Assembly: GCF_018991925.1 (NCBI RefSeq)
Contig: NW_024732238.1
Span: 8,388,642-8,452,641 of the forward strand
DNA from: Homarus americanus
Taxonomy: Eukaryota; Arthropoda; Malacostraca; Decapoda; Nephropidae
DNA: 64,000 bases
Direction: 5' to 3'
Shown here: positions 23,271-35,215 of the stretch, piece by piece
Position numbering within the stretch: position 1 is the stretch's first letter
How the letters are laid out: each line of letters starts with the position of its first letter
The notes under the pieces: model-generated
Databases searched by the model: none
What the model was told of the DNA's origin: nothing
What the model saw: only the letters and a program-made list of their open reading frames with translations
Program-made: the position numbers and the translations under genes

Positions 23271-25350
23271 AAGAGGATAAAAGATACATTTGTACATCCA
23301 TAATAATAACAATAAGACACATACACACACTGGAACACTACACATTCTTTTTTTCCTCCAGTGTGATAGGGTTGGAACTTGGAGACTTTAGATTTAGTAC
23401 ATACAAGATCTCATTGAAACATTGAATCTTGAAAGGGATGGAAAATGTGAACTCGACCATTTCTTTGTGATGTCACGCACCACCAACATGAGGGGGAGAC
23501 ATAACTAACAGCTCGCCAAGCTATCGTGTCGCGCACCACCAACACGAGTGGACATAACTACAAGCTCGCCAAGCAGAAAGAACATAAGGAAATATTTCTT
23601 CCAGAAGGCTGGTTTACCTATGGAACAGTCTATGATACCAACCCAGGCAGTGGAATCATAAGCAGAACTAGACTTCAAAATAGCACATAATAAAATTATT
23701 TAGAAAAATGGAGGGATAATACACTGGCCTCCTTCCCTCGGTATGGCCACTTCAAGTGGATGGCCATTAGATAACTAAGGTAAAAATAATAGGACAAGAA
23801 TCATGAAAGTTACAAGAAAATAGGGAAGTATAAAGGAAAAATGACACATTTACATAATGTTATGTTTCTGTACTTCTCAAAACTACAATGAAAAAAATAT
23901 GCAAACATCTCGGATCATGTCTAACTTTTTCAGTTACTTTTTGAATGAGTTCTTTTGTATTTTCACAAAACTTTGTTCGATGAACACTCATCATGTTCGG
24001 TCAAGATAAACGATCTTCTAGGTACTAGGTTCAGCACAACCAGAAGGTTGCTGATCTCTCCACTGTGCGTGTTGTCACGGGCAATGTTAGAACAATAATA
24101 TTTGCTTGTTCAATAGAAGGAAACATCAGTATGTTTGAACAAATCCCCAAGTCCATCGCACTTGTTCTTCTTTTGAGATCAAATTTCAAACCAGATGGAC
24201 GGTTGCTTCAGCTTCTAAGATTTCGATTTCAAATAATTTAGCCATCCTTGCAATCTGGTTCTTCAGTTATTCTCTTGTAACCTTTTGTTTAGTTTCAGCA
24301 GCAAATCGACTTTCCAATGATGACATGATGGAGTCCAAATATAGAACACATAGCCTGATGCACGTAAATATTCTTCTATAGTGGAACCATTAATTATCGA
24401 CCACACGCACCACTGTCTGTGAAGGTTTAGCCCAATATCCACCTCTGCTGCTAAATATGACCATCTACCATCACTGTACCATGACAGTGGCCGCATAGTG
24501 TATCTAAAATCACCGTAAAATAAAATTACAACTAATCTAAAATCACGGTACCAAGACAACAGTGCACTGTCTTGGCATAAAATGTAAGAGGTGTGACAAA
24601 ACGCTTCATATAAAATCATGGTACCGCGGCAAAATCACTTCAATATACATCACCTCGGTACACAATGGATGAACTGGAGTGTCTTGGAAAAGTATATCAT
24701 ATATTAAGCAGCAGTAGAAGCAGTTCAGTTCAGTTCAGTTCAGTTCAGCATGACGACCAGAAAAATTTGATACCAAATTTGTCAACAACTTTAAGAATAC
24801 AAAATTAACAATAAATTTATATGCTCTCTACTTTAAGAAAATGTAAAAAAAAAAATACACAGAATCACTTATAATTTACTCACGTCGTACTTTACAAATG
24901 TTATTTATCCCACAGGTACAGTGGCTGTGAGGTGAGGAAGGTGTTTGTGTGTGGTAGTTTAGGGGACCTCCAGTCGTCCTCACCTGAACATATACTGACT
25001 CATAACCACACTTGCCCGTCTACCAACACAGTCCATATTTGCTCAAGAAACTTTCAGATGTTTTACAACTCACTCTTCGCCTCCAGCTCCTCACTATATA
25101 AGTATCTGGGCACATGTGTAGACTCTACACATGTTCATTAGATAATAATATTCCTTGTTATTTTGTAAAGCCGACGGTGCTAGCTCAAACATGCACCGAT
25201 CTCCAAAAAAATTTACAGGGGTGTTTCCTAGATAAATACACAACACTAAAACTTTGAACAACATTGTAGGACCATTTTTTTATTTTTGGAGGGCAACGGT
25301 CACACCCTAGTGTAGAGGTCACACTCTGAATCAGGGGTTATAAGGACATA
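23271..25350. other. Unassigned sequence with small tandem repeats
   Basis: A roughly 55-bp near-duplicate (GCGCACCACCAACACGAGTG and ACATAACTA...GCTCGCCAAG) occurs at about 23,470-23,515 and 23,526-23,572. A (CAGTT)n run of about six units lies at 24,720-24,749. A 118-codon minus-strand frame at 24263-24619 matches no family I know and overlaps short repeats of TAAAATCACGGTACC type. I would not call it a gene. Confidence 0.4.
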
Positions 25351-25352
25351 AG

Positions 25353-25760
25353 AAAATAAGGAGTCTGCAATGGGCAGGTTGGCCTGTGCAGTGTGCATGT
25401 CAGCTCCTGTCGGGAGTTACAACCACCCTCTACCGTCCATGAATCTATCCAGCCGCCTTTTAAAACTTTCCAGCATCCCAGCACTTACTACAAAGTTACT
25501 AAACTTGTTCCATTCATCTACCACACCCTATTTGAGAACCAGTTTCGTCCTATCTCCCTCCTAAACCTAAACTTATCCAACTTAAATCTGCTGCTACGAG
25601 TCCTATCCTGCTCGGATATGATAAGAACTTTATCTATATCTCCTTCATTGATTCCTTTCCTCCCACTTAAATACATCTATCCTATCTCCTCGCACTCTTC
25701 ATCTTTCTAGGGTATGCAAGTTCAGTTTCTTTAATCTATCTTGATAGGGGAGGTGTCTAA
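25353..25760 (-). pseudogene. LINE 3' end, second lineage
   Basis: The minus strand reads like a LINE C-terminus: VVDEWNKFSNFVVSAGMLES, then FKRRLDRFMDGRGWL and a stop. The conserved tail follows (LPTGADMHTAQANLP in the frame after the stop) and reaches the CTTATGTCCTTATAACCCC end. Upstream blocks such as LKKLNLHTLERRRVRGDR are interrupted by frameshifts. It differs from copies A-G. A shorter relative lies at 27,985-28,130 on the plus strand. Confidence 0.7.
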
Positions 25761-25974
25761 GTCCCTCCAACAGCCTCCACGAAATATGAATCTTTTACAA
25801 AAACAAAGACTTAAGGGCCTCTACAGTCTGAGATGCCTCAGGGTCTCCTCAGGTCCTGGTTACAGCAGATCTCACTTCAGGATGTACTGAGGGGTCAGCA
25901 TAAATCTGACTATAGCGGAGGTACCCTTAACATGGATGGCGCCCGGGACCCAGCAACGAGTTCCAGTTTTCAGG

Positions 25975-26085
25975 GTCAGGTGTGAGAAGGATTTTATACA
26001 GTGTGACCTTCACTACTAAACATCGCAGGTATTTTCCGGGTACTCAGATTTCCTATTGCACTAACGAGTGTAGGACAAAGGCTCC
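25975..26085 (+). mobile_element. SINE fragment (central part)
   Basis: GGTGTGAGAAGGATTTTATA, CAGTGTGACCTTCACTACTA and the following AAACATCGCAGG match the central part of the SINE at 8,870-9,060. The tRNA-like head and the tail are not clear. Confidence 0.5.
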
Positions 26086-26234
26086 CTAGGACACAAGCCC
26101 TCTAGCACAAATAGTAATAAGAATTTCTATATCATTATTTTTAATCTTTATTATTTACAGGTTGTGAACCTAACCTATTTTGCACTTTAACTGAGGGGCT
26201 TTTGTCCTACTTTGTACTTTAACTGAGAGGCTTT

Positions 26235-26470
26235 ATTGTAACAATGTCATGAGTTTTCCGCCACGTGAGAGTTTCCGCCAATTTCGAGCCAATAGTATGA
26301 AGGCCTTAGGCCTGTCTTCGACCAATGAGAAAGCCTATGAGGTGTGACGTCATGAAAGTTGTGGCGTCCTTTGTGGGCTGACGCAGTTTGAAAAGCGGAG
26401 TCTGTGTTTGGTCAGAGTTAAGTGTGGTAGTGTCCTGGGTGTCACCTCCTCATATGGCGGCTATAATGTG
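26235..26470 (+). promoter_or_regulatory. Candidate CCAAT/CRE promoter and first exon
   Basis: Within about 200 bp there is an E-box CACGTG (26,262-26,267), two CCAAT boxes (26,289-26,293 and 26,322-26,326) and a full CRE TGACGTCA (26,345-26,352). A local rise in GC follows, then ATGGCGGCTATAAT (26,454-26,467) directly before GTGAGT, a strong 5' splice donor. This is the arrangement of a TATA-less housekeeping promoter with a very short first coding exon. No second exon was identified, and the block could instead belong to a mobile element. Confidence 0.35.
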
Positions 26471-26759
26471 AGTACCTATTAGGTTTGATCCGTTTCCCGA
26501 AATGTTTTGCGATTCATATAACCCCTGGGTATTAAATATTCGAAGTGTCATTACGACCACAAATTATTCCATAATCGAACTGTCGATAATAGATTCGGAA
26601 TCGACATGCTCAGGAGAACCTATACTGAGATTTTAAACAAAATGACATGTTACGATTTATCTCGGCACTGAAAAAATTTGTAAGGGGGGACCCTTAAGTG
26701 ATTTTCACCCAAATATGATTTTCTCTCAGACTTAAAATTTGGTGGGATTAATTTCAGTA

Positions 26760-27556
26760 ATTAAGTATAACAGAGTCCCATGATCGAGTATAACAAATTC
26801 CCCAGGACGAGTATAACAAAGGCCCCCTGATCGAGTATAACAAAGGCCCCCGATCGAGTATAAAGTCCCTCATCGAGTATAACAAAGGCCCCTCATCGAG
26901 TATAACAAAGGCCCCTCATCGAGCATAACAGAGTCCCCTGATCGAGTATAACAAAGTCCCCTGATCGAGTATAACAAACGCCCTAAACAGGTATAACAAA
27001 GGCCCCTCATCGAGTATAACAAAGGCCCTCATCGAATATAACAAGGAGCCCTCATCCAAGTATAACAAAACGCCCTCATCGAGTATAACAAAAACCCTGA
27101 TCGAGTATAACAAAGGCCCCTGATCGAGTATAACAAACGCCCTAAACAGGTATAACAAAGGCCCTCATCGAGTATAACAAAGGCCCTCATCGAGAGTATA
27201 ACAGGGCCCTCATCAAGTATAACAAAAGGCCCTCATCCAGGTATAACAAAGGCCCTCATCGAATATAACAAAAGGCCCTAATCGAGTATAGCAAAGGCTC
27301 CGGATCGAGGTATAACAAAGCCCCTGATTGAGTATAACAAAGTCCCTGATCGAGTATAACAAAGGCCCCTGATCAGGTACAACAAAGTCCTCATCGAGTA
27401 TAACAAAGGCCCTCATCGAGTATAACAAAGCCTCATCAGCGAGAGCATAACAAAGGCCCCTGGTCGAGCATAACAAAGGCCTAATCCAAGTATAACAAAG
27501 TCCCTGATCGAGTATAACAAAGGCCCTGATCGAATATAACAAAGTCCCCTGATCGA
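26760..27556 (+). repeat. 23-bp satellite array, cut by a gap
   Basis: The tandem unit is GAGTATAACAAAGGCCCCTG plus ATC, with common variants CTCATC and AAACGCCCTAAACAG. There are about 34 units before the assembly gap. Long minus-strand frames here are periodic artefacts. The true array is probably longer, because sequence stops inside a unit. Confidence 0.93.
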
Positions 27557-27655
27557 NNNNNNNNNNNNNNNNNNNNNNNNNNNNNNNNNNNNNNNNNNNN
27601 NNNNNNNNNNNNNNNNNNNNNNNNNNNNNNNNNNNNNNNNNNNNNNNNNNNNNNN
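27557..27655. other. Assembly gap (run of N)
   Basis: Undetermined bases lie at the end of the 23-bp satellite. The sequence after the gap is unrelated, so an unknown amount of satellite is missing. Confidence 0.98.
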
Positions 27656-27984
27656 GCAGAGAAAGAAAGTGAAAAACACTTAGATTACAAACATTATAAT
27701 ACCAAATGGACGAGTTGACGGTTCTGGGTAAACACAAGAAATACACTCTGTCACGTTCGTAGAGTGATACGGTATATATAATGTGTAATAAAAGTTTAAA
27801 GTCCTGCTATAACAATCGAGCTAAGTTTATTTCTCTAGAAACAGGGCATTTAATGACGTCACTTGTTTCAAACTCCCCTGCAGTCTGAGGTAGTAGAAAG
27901 GGTGGCCTCTTCAGACCCCAAATGCCACGTTCTGGTAAGTTTTAAGGGTGATTTTCTATGGCCGGGCGGACATTTCGTAAGTGA

Positions 27985-28130
27985 AGGAATGTGCCGTGAA
28001 CAGCAGCCTTAAACATAGGTTGGATGGATATATGAGCGATAGGGGTTGGGTGTAAATGGGACTGCCCAGTATGGGCTAATAGGCTCGTTGCAGTTTCCTC
28101 CATTCTTATGTTCTTTTGGACATAAAAACT
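27985..28130 (+). mobile_element. LINE 3' terminus
   Basis: The plus strand encodes a HRLDGYMSDRGWV-like C-terminus, a stop, then GGACTGCCCAGTATGGGCTA and TTCTTATGTTCTTTT. These correspond to the C-terminus, conserved tail and end of the element at 25,353-25,760, but from a different subfamily. It is severely 5'-truncated. Confidence 0.6.
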
Positions 28131-28204
28131 CCCATGTTCACACCAGCTCAGCTGTCATGTACTATTACCTGGTAAACTTTCTCTTTTTTCAGTGTATTTA
28201 CAGA

Positions 28205-28766
<562 letters not shown>

Positions 28767-29642
28767 GATAAGAGCAAATTTAAAAGTAATGGCATTGTGT
28801 GGACTTTGTTTTGAGAATGCCTGGTGCTAGTTAACATGACAACATAGTGCTGTTATTGTTTTGATGATTCGCTTATTAACCACTGGGATATATCATCATT
28901 ATATTAATTAATGGGTTAAATTTTACTTTAACTACCATAAGTATTTTGATGCTTAGATTCGAGATAGGCTTACTGGGTAAATTTTAAGTTTTGGTCATCC
29001 CTGTACTTAGACATGTAGACTATGTTTCTTTTTCTGATGTGTTATGAACGATTTAGACCCTAACCTAACCTAACCTAACCTAACCTATGATCTGTATTTT
29101 CTTATGCGATCGAAAATGTTTTGCGACAGAAATCCTGTAGTGATAATGTGTCTTATTGTTTAAATTACTTAATCCCATAGTTAGAATAGTAAGGTTCCCC
29201 AGATGACCAAGTCCAAAATAATACCAATATTGTTTGGAATGTTTATACTATGAAATTTGTTGTATGGGCAGCAAATATCCATTGAATTAGTTTATGTACT
29301 TAGTAATATTTATATATTCAAAATAGTATTACCGTGTTGCACAGTAAAGCACAATTAATTATCTAATAATATTTATTTACAGAGCCGATCAGCCGAGGTT
29401 GGACAACTACAGCTGACTGCCTCCCCCTGGGAAACTCGCCCCAACCAGTGAAGTCACAACCAATCACAGCTTTTCGCAGTTACGTGACTTTTTAGCAACT
29501 TTAACCCTTATTTTTGATACTTTTTGGCCCAATTTATTTAAAAATATCATTACCATAGTGAATTAAAGCGTTTTCTTTACCCATTGACCTGACATCTTAC
29601 GAAAAAATTCCGACTGTCAACTCGTCCATTATGCCTTAGTAT
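28767..29642. other. Unassigned sequence with telomere-like pentamers
   Basis: No gene was recognised. It holds a short (TAACC)n array at 29,058-29,087. A GC-richer stretch at about 29,380-29,490 includes AACCAATCACAGC, a CCAAT-like element, near TTACGTGAC. Confidence 0.4.
29058..29087 (-). repeat. Interstitial (TTAGG)n
   Basis: About five CCTAA units, which read TTAGG on the minus strand, the arthropod telomere pentamer. The sequence on both sides is ordinary, so this is not a chromosome end. Confidence 0.85.
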
Positions 29643-30081
29643 TGTAGTGGATTCCTTCCCAACAAACGCTTGTCGCTGAGTAGCCGACCCCGCGAATTCC
29701 CCAGTGTATGCCTCATGGTCTAGGTCAACCAGCGCCGCCTTACATGATGGAGGTCAACTATTAAGCCACGCCTACCTCCGCTATATAAGACCTAGCTCTA
29801 GTGGTGACCTACCTCTCTTTCTACCTGCACCAACCAGCAAGCAACACCTCTTCCTCCTGCCTGGCGGCCCTCGCTCCCGCCGGCGAGCATGGCGACCCAC
29901 AAGCTGTCCACCTCTGAGTACCCTCACCAACCAGCTCTCTCTACTCAACGCTTGTAACCACGCTGCCTTCCCAGCACCAAGCTGCATTGTACATCTAATA
30001 CAACATGTATACAGAGAGCACATTGTGAGTTTCCTTTCTCCATCCCATCCTGAGTGTGAACCCAACATAACGTACCCCACA
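29643..30081 (+). mobile_element. LTR-like element, copy 1
   Basis: This 439-bp block starts TGTAGTGGATT and ends TACCCCACA. It is the reverse complement of 32,799-33,197, and the two stop matching at the same outer bases, so they are discrete mobile units. It is flanked by GTAT on both sides (29,639-29,642 and 30,082-30,085), a possible short target duplication. A TATA box (CTATATAAG, about 29,782) and a CT-rich stretch after it suggest promoter function. TG...CA ends and a single promoter fit a solo LTR. The frames on either strand (127 and 99 codons) lack family matches. Confidence 0.6.
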
Positions 30082-32060
30082 GTATAACAATATCAACTAC
30101 CAGCAGTTAGAGCGTGTCTTCCGGACGACTGACTAAGATAATATCAGCAAAGGAAAAGGTGAACTGTGATGTGAGTAAAAAAAAAACTTACAGTATCGTG
30201 AATGGTGAAAGCAAAAAACAAAACAACAATAATATTAGAACACAACGATATTTCTCTTCAGTTATTGTAGCGTCATAGTATGGTATTGATTGTAAAAATG
30301 GGTAATAGGTATGTAATGCTAAAAAAATAGTGTTAGTTTCATAAAGCAGGCTTAAACAGCTGTTTTGGGATGAAACCAAATATACAGTATATGGTGTACA
30401 AGAGAGATAGGTTATACGTTAGCTTAGTGATTGGCGGGAATAGCGTGGATTCTTAAATTACGTTTCTAGGCTATTTTGTGCAGTGGGAAAATTTCTATAA
30501 GTATGAAATTGGATTATATTTTAAATTTTGAAATCTCATCCGAAGTTAGTAGGATATAATAACTTCTATGAGGTAAACTAAGCACGAAAATCAATAGTTT
30601 AGGATCTCGTCTGAACAGTGACTGAATAAATGGAGGACAACGGGAGTGTGTGGTGTGGTCAAGTGTTATCCCTTCTATTTTAACTCTTACGACAGTTTTG
30701 TGAAGGCTTTGGCATAATGTCGCTGCTGTTGAGAGTGTGTAAATGTCAAGTGATCATACTGTGGGAACGCAGAGTGTATTAGGTGAGTACCAGTATTGTA
30801 ATTGAGTCAGCGCAAGTATGCTGTCCTACCCAGTTATCAACTAATATGTATAGAGACACAGATGATCAACTGTTGACATGTAGTGAATGACTCCCAAACT
30901 TTGTTGATGCATTTTTGAGAAGACGATTCTTGAGATACTATTGTGCGTGAAGTGTAATCATATGTGTAGTTTCTTGAATTATACTGATAGTGTAATTTAG
31001 TTTTCCTCCTCACTGTTTACTTATGTTGCTCACTTTGAGGATCGCGTGTTGTGCTTATGTCCAGTCTGGGGATTACATCATCAGAGGTCGGAGTGTGTCC
31101 TTGCCTTAGCAGACACGTGAACCAGTCTTTATAATTTAAGTTTTGAACACGGTATTATTCAGACCAACGAGGAAAAGACCATCTCAGTGGTTAGATTAAG
31201 TTGGAGTCTGTTAGGACTGCGCTCTATTTCACCTGTCTTTTCCCAGTTTATCTTCGGAATTAGATGATAATCATCAATGGATATGAACATTAATGTAGGC
31301 TTGATGGAAGCCACACCTTGCACACGCCTCTCTGGGACATTACCCCCCCCCCCCCTTTATCATCATCACCGTTTTAAGGCAATTTTCTACGCTGTGTGGG
31401 TGTATGATGGGTACATGGTGATTTGCACTTGTTCTGTTCGACCGCACGTCTGTAATATCCAAGTTACGCATAAAGTAACCAATGAAGATTAGTGAAATAG
31501 TGTAGACTTCATTTTACACATCCTTGATTGCGTGGAACCTGTAGTAGGGTGTGTCTTAGACGGCCTCCGTCTTTCACACCTCCCCACAAAGATCTCCACC
31601 ATTCTGGATTTAGTAAAACTTCACATCACTACATGTATGTAATTTTAAGCTACCATTACATGTAGGAAGAGGAGGCATAATGATTTACACCTGTTGGTCC
31701 ATACATACATATACGTTCCACTTAAGTTTGTTAGCAAGGCTCAGCAAAACGTGTGCAATGCAGTACAGTGATTTTTTTCATCTGAACATGATTTGATTAG
31801 ATTTTCAAATTGTTCCACTGACGTTAAATTTTTAGTATTTTTAATTGTTTACAGTTTTTTTTTTATATCTGATATTCTGTGTACAGTTTGTTAGCGAGTT
31901 TCAGTAAAAATATCATGTAGAGTACAACTGCATTTTTTGTTCGGCTCAATAAAAAGATGACCTGATTAAATTTTTATCCTGTTTAATTATTATTTTTGTC
32001 GTCTTCGTGGCTTTTATCTGTAAAATTTTGTTGAAAATTTGTCAACATTATACTGCAAAA
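30082..32060. other. Unassigned sequence between inverted elements
   Basis: About 2 kb is enclosed by the inverted LTR-like pair and includes poly-C and AT-rich runs. I recognise no gene, tRNA primer site or retroviral-type protein. Open frames are short and without homology that I can name. Confidence 0.4.
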
Positions 32061-32064
32061 GTAT

Positions 32065-32425
32065 CATATGTAGTAGGTAGTAGGCAGCTTTCAAACAGGC
32101 AGGTGCTAACGCCTGGGAAGATATTGGAAGCATTATGTGTTGTCTAATGGTAGACCCTGATTTTTTTTAATTTTTGTATTATTATTATTATTAGTGTTAT
32201 TATTTTATTTTTAACTTTGTATTTTTTATAGAAAAAAATATTTCCTATGATTTATTTCATTTTTATTTTTGTATTTTTATTATAAATTTTATTTTCTATG
32301 AATTATTATTATTATTAGTAGTAATAGTAGTAATATTATTGTTATTGCATTTTCGCGCCCCCCAGGCCCCGATGTGGGTCAGTGACCTGTGCCCGGGTGG
32401 GCTAATCCCCGTATAAAAAAAATTA
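32065..32425 (+). repeat. Dispersed repeat, copy 2
   Basis: This is a direct copy of 28,205-28,766, with the same head (GTCTAATGGTAGACCCTG) and end (GATGTGGGTCAGTGACCTGT, then GGGTGGGCTAATCCCCGT and A-rich). It lacks the long ATT expansion. Confidence 0.7.
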
Positions 32426-32734
32426 AATAAATAAATAAATATGTATAGAAGTGATCCTGTACATACAGCTTCAAAAAGTTTTCAAGTTGTTTTATTGATA
32501 TTTGAATTTGTTTCATATTTTTCAACCATTTCCCCAGTAGTGCAGATCTACGAATGATTGCATGTGGTAGAATAGTTTAAAGAACTAGCAAAATCTGCTG
32601 TGCGGTGATGAAAGAACTACGAACATTGTTATTTACGTTTGTCTCGCAGTAAGGGAGTCGTCGCAATGGGTAATGCGATATACTGGTTAATTCTCTCCCA
32701 TTATGGATTGTTGTTGTTTTTTGTTTTAATAGTC

Positions 32735-33305
32735 GCCACTTATTAGCTTACTAGCCGTTTGGGCGGTCAGGAGGAAACCGGGGACAGGGAACCTGTGATG
32801 TGGGGTATGTGATGTTTGGGTTCACACTCAGGATCGGATGGAGAAAGGAAACTCACAATGTGCTCTCTGTATACATGTATTGGATGTACAATGCAGCTTG
32901 GTGCTGGGAAGGCAGCATGGTTACAAGCGTTGAGTAGAGAGAGCTGGTTGGTGAGGGTACTCAGAGGAGGACCAGCTTGTGGGTCGCCATGCTCGCCGAC
33001 GGGAGCGAGGGCCGCCAGGCAGGCGGAGGAGGAGGAGGTGTTGCTTGCTGGTTGGTGTAGGTAGAAAAGAGAGAGGTCACCACGAGGTCAGGTCTTAAAT
33101 AGCGGGGGTAGGCGTGGCTTAGTATGGCGGCGCTGGGGAATTCGCGGGGTCGCTTACTCAGCAACAAACAGTGTTTGTAGGGGAGAAATCCACTACAGGA
33201 TCGCGCTGGATAACACCCTTCTCACGTGTGTCCGGGCCAAGGCTCGAACCCTTGACATATTCGTGAGAGTTACGCGCGTTACCACTGTACCATCTACAGG
33301 TACAT
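32735..33305 (-). mobile_element. tRNA-derived SINE split by LTR-like copy 2
   Basis: On the minus strand the head has an A-box-like TGGTACAGTGGTAACGCGCG and the B box GGGTTCGAGCC (about 33,245), then CACGTGAGAAGGGTGTTATC (about 33,210-33,230). The SINE resumes beyond the insertion with GGTTTCCTCCTGACCGCCCA and AACGGCTAGTAAGCTAATAA (about 32,735-32,785). The 8,870-9,060 copy has these halves joined, which shows that the element at 32,799-33,197 inserted into this SINE. The 3' part matches the LINE tail family. Confidence 0.78.
32799..33197 (-). mobile_element. LTR-like element, copy 2
   Basis: This is the inverted copy of 29,643-30,081, about 40 bp shorter through small deletions. The TATA-like box is changed to CTATTTAAG. 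It interrupts a SINE. The flanking bases do not give a clean duplication. Confidence 0.6.
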
Positions 33306-34464
33306 ATTGTAAAAAAAAAAATATCTCGCCAGCACCATGATATCAGTATGGACGGACACATGGTCACAAACACAACTCTTGTTTTCAACGCATTAATGCA
33401 ATATATAGGTAAAGCCGGTACCTCTGCCATGAGATAAGATGGGGGAAAAGTAAGAGGTTTAACTCCTGGACCGCAGGGGAGTTCCGGAGATCAGACAAAC
33501 GGAGGCTTGCATCACTTGATGTATTCAGCTCTACTTAAGGACGTTTTGCAACAAATATGTTCACTCGGAGATGTCTGGTCGATGTTGAAGTGTACAGAGA
33601 TGTGAAACAATAAAATGTGCTCTACCGTCCTCATGTTTTTCATAACATAATTTAAAGCTTTCGGTTGTCCAGAGCTGTTTTGCCAAGGACCCACAGTTCG
33701 GTGTGGAGTAGTTCGTACGGCTTAGGTGTCGTCTTGATGCTGAGAGCATTTCTCGTGGTGTGTGTTTTGTTTGGTTGTGAAGAGCTTTTAGCTACTTTTA
33801 TCCCGTAATGCTGTCATATTAAACGCCCTGACTTATGTTACCAAGATGCTGGTAGTAACTGTTGACCTCATTAAGCCAGGTCAGGTCAAGTGAGCTCGCC
33901 TTGAATCAAAACAAGAACACTTAACAAAGAAGCAACGAGACTGAAGGAAGAAGTAGGATGACTTTAAGAAATATGACGATACAAGATAAGTGAGACAACT
34001 AGAAAAATAAAGGAGATTTAAGTAAGAAGGTTCACGGAAGAAGAAAAGGTGCAAATAAGAAGTTTGAAGCTTCCTAAAGGTAAGAAGACTCAAGCTAAAA
34101 GGAAGAGGACTCATGAATGAAGATATGATAACTCTCAAGACTCCTGTTAACTTTGAACCCTCTGACTGATCTTAACCTATACCAAAATTTGCTTGTGATA
34201 TAACATTTCCACAACCAAGTAATACTTTGATCAGCGTCTGAGTTTGAGGAATCAGGTAATCAATCAATCTTAGGGAAATCATGATTAAGATTTTTATTAC
34301 CTGTATTTTCATTCAAGAGAACACGAATGATGGGAATAAATAATAGTAATGATATTGGTGACAGATGGATTCAGATTCCTCATCACATTTTCTAGCTTAC
34401 CATGACAACTACTGCATCTTACATATTTTTAGTGTGTGAGATGGTCAGGATATCAATGCTGTTA
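33306..34464. other. Unassigned sequence
   Basis: No gene or repeat family was recognised. Plus-strand A/G-rich sequence at 33,900-34,130 creates a spurious hydrophobic frame on the minus strand. Confidence 0.4.
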
Positions 34465-35215
34465 AGATTCAACTTCACGAAATGCAAAAGGATGCACCTA
34501 GGGCGTACCAGTAGTAAGGAGGCGTACCACATATCCCATCGTGGCGAAGAAAAATGTTATTAACTGAGATCAAATGTGAAAAGAAATTTGGGTGTGTATG
34601 TTGACAACGAACTGAAGGTCTCGGACCATTGTGAGAAGAAGGTAAATCAAATAAATAAATTAGTGGACCTTATAAGAACTCCGTTCACCTACATTGACGC
34701 TCTTCAAAAGTGAGATGCTTCCCCGTTTGGAGCGCTGTACTGTTACACTGTTTGGTGCCTGAGATATGTTAGACACTGTAAGTTGATTGAGAATGCCCAA
34801 ACGAGGTACACCAGGCTGGTGCCTGCACTCCGGAACTTCGCGTAGAGGATAAAAGGTACTAAGAAGCCAGAGTGATTAGAACGTCTGCAGTTGCCAAGCT
34901 TACGCTATAGGCGGGTAGCAAGGGGTGACTTGATAGGAGTCTAAAACCACCTCAGAAGACATTTATCAGTCGAGTGTTCATACCTGGAATTAGCGGATGG
35001 CTGCCCCACTAGTGGCTGAAGAAGCCACAATTTTAGAAAATTACCAGGGCAAAGTTTTTTTGGGAGTGAGAATTGTGAATTTTTGGAATAATTTGTGAGA
35101 GAGCGTTGTGATGGCACCAGACTTGACCAACACTGGAACAGGTTTAGGAGACTTGACCGATCACCCAAGCGGCTAACAGGCCGATCAGTGGCGTAGATGA
35201 AAGCTAAAAATAAAG
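34465..35215 (+). pseudogene. LINE copy H, C-terminal fragment
   Basis: This is the same family as copies A-G, in the plus direction: KCKRMHLGRTSSKEAYHISH (about 34,480-34,540), LGVYVDNELKVSDHCEKKVN (about 34,590-34,650), a VIRTSAV-like block (about 34,875) and FISRVFIPGISGW (about 34,965). It ends with the tail GCGGCTAACAGGCCGATCAG. Frameshifts and stops are frequent. Confidence 0.78.

Noticed and set aside
24263..24619. A 118-codon host gene on the minus strand
   Set aside because: There is no recognisable domain, it overlaps short imperfect repeats, and there are no splice or promoter signals.
27213..27746. A 177-codon frame running through undetermined bases
   Set aside because: It is an artefact of the N gap and the 23-bp satellite.
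29704..30087. Overlapping frames on both strands as a gene
   Set aside because: They lie in the GC-rich LTR-like element. The second copy at 32.8-33.2 kb does not conserve the frames.
33235..33305. A functional tRNA gene on the minus strand
   Set aside because: The B box is good but the arms do not pair into a cloverleaf, and the sequence continues into a SINE body.
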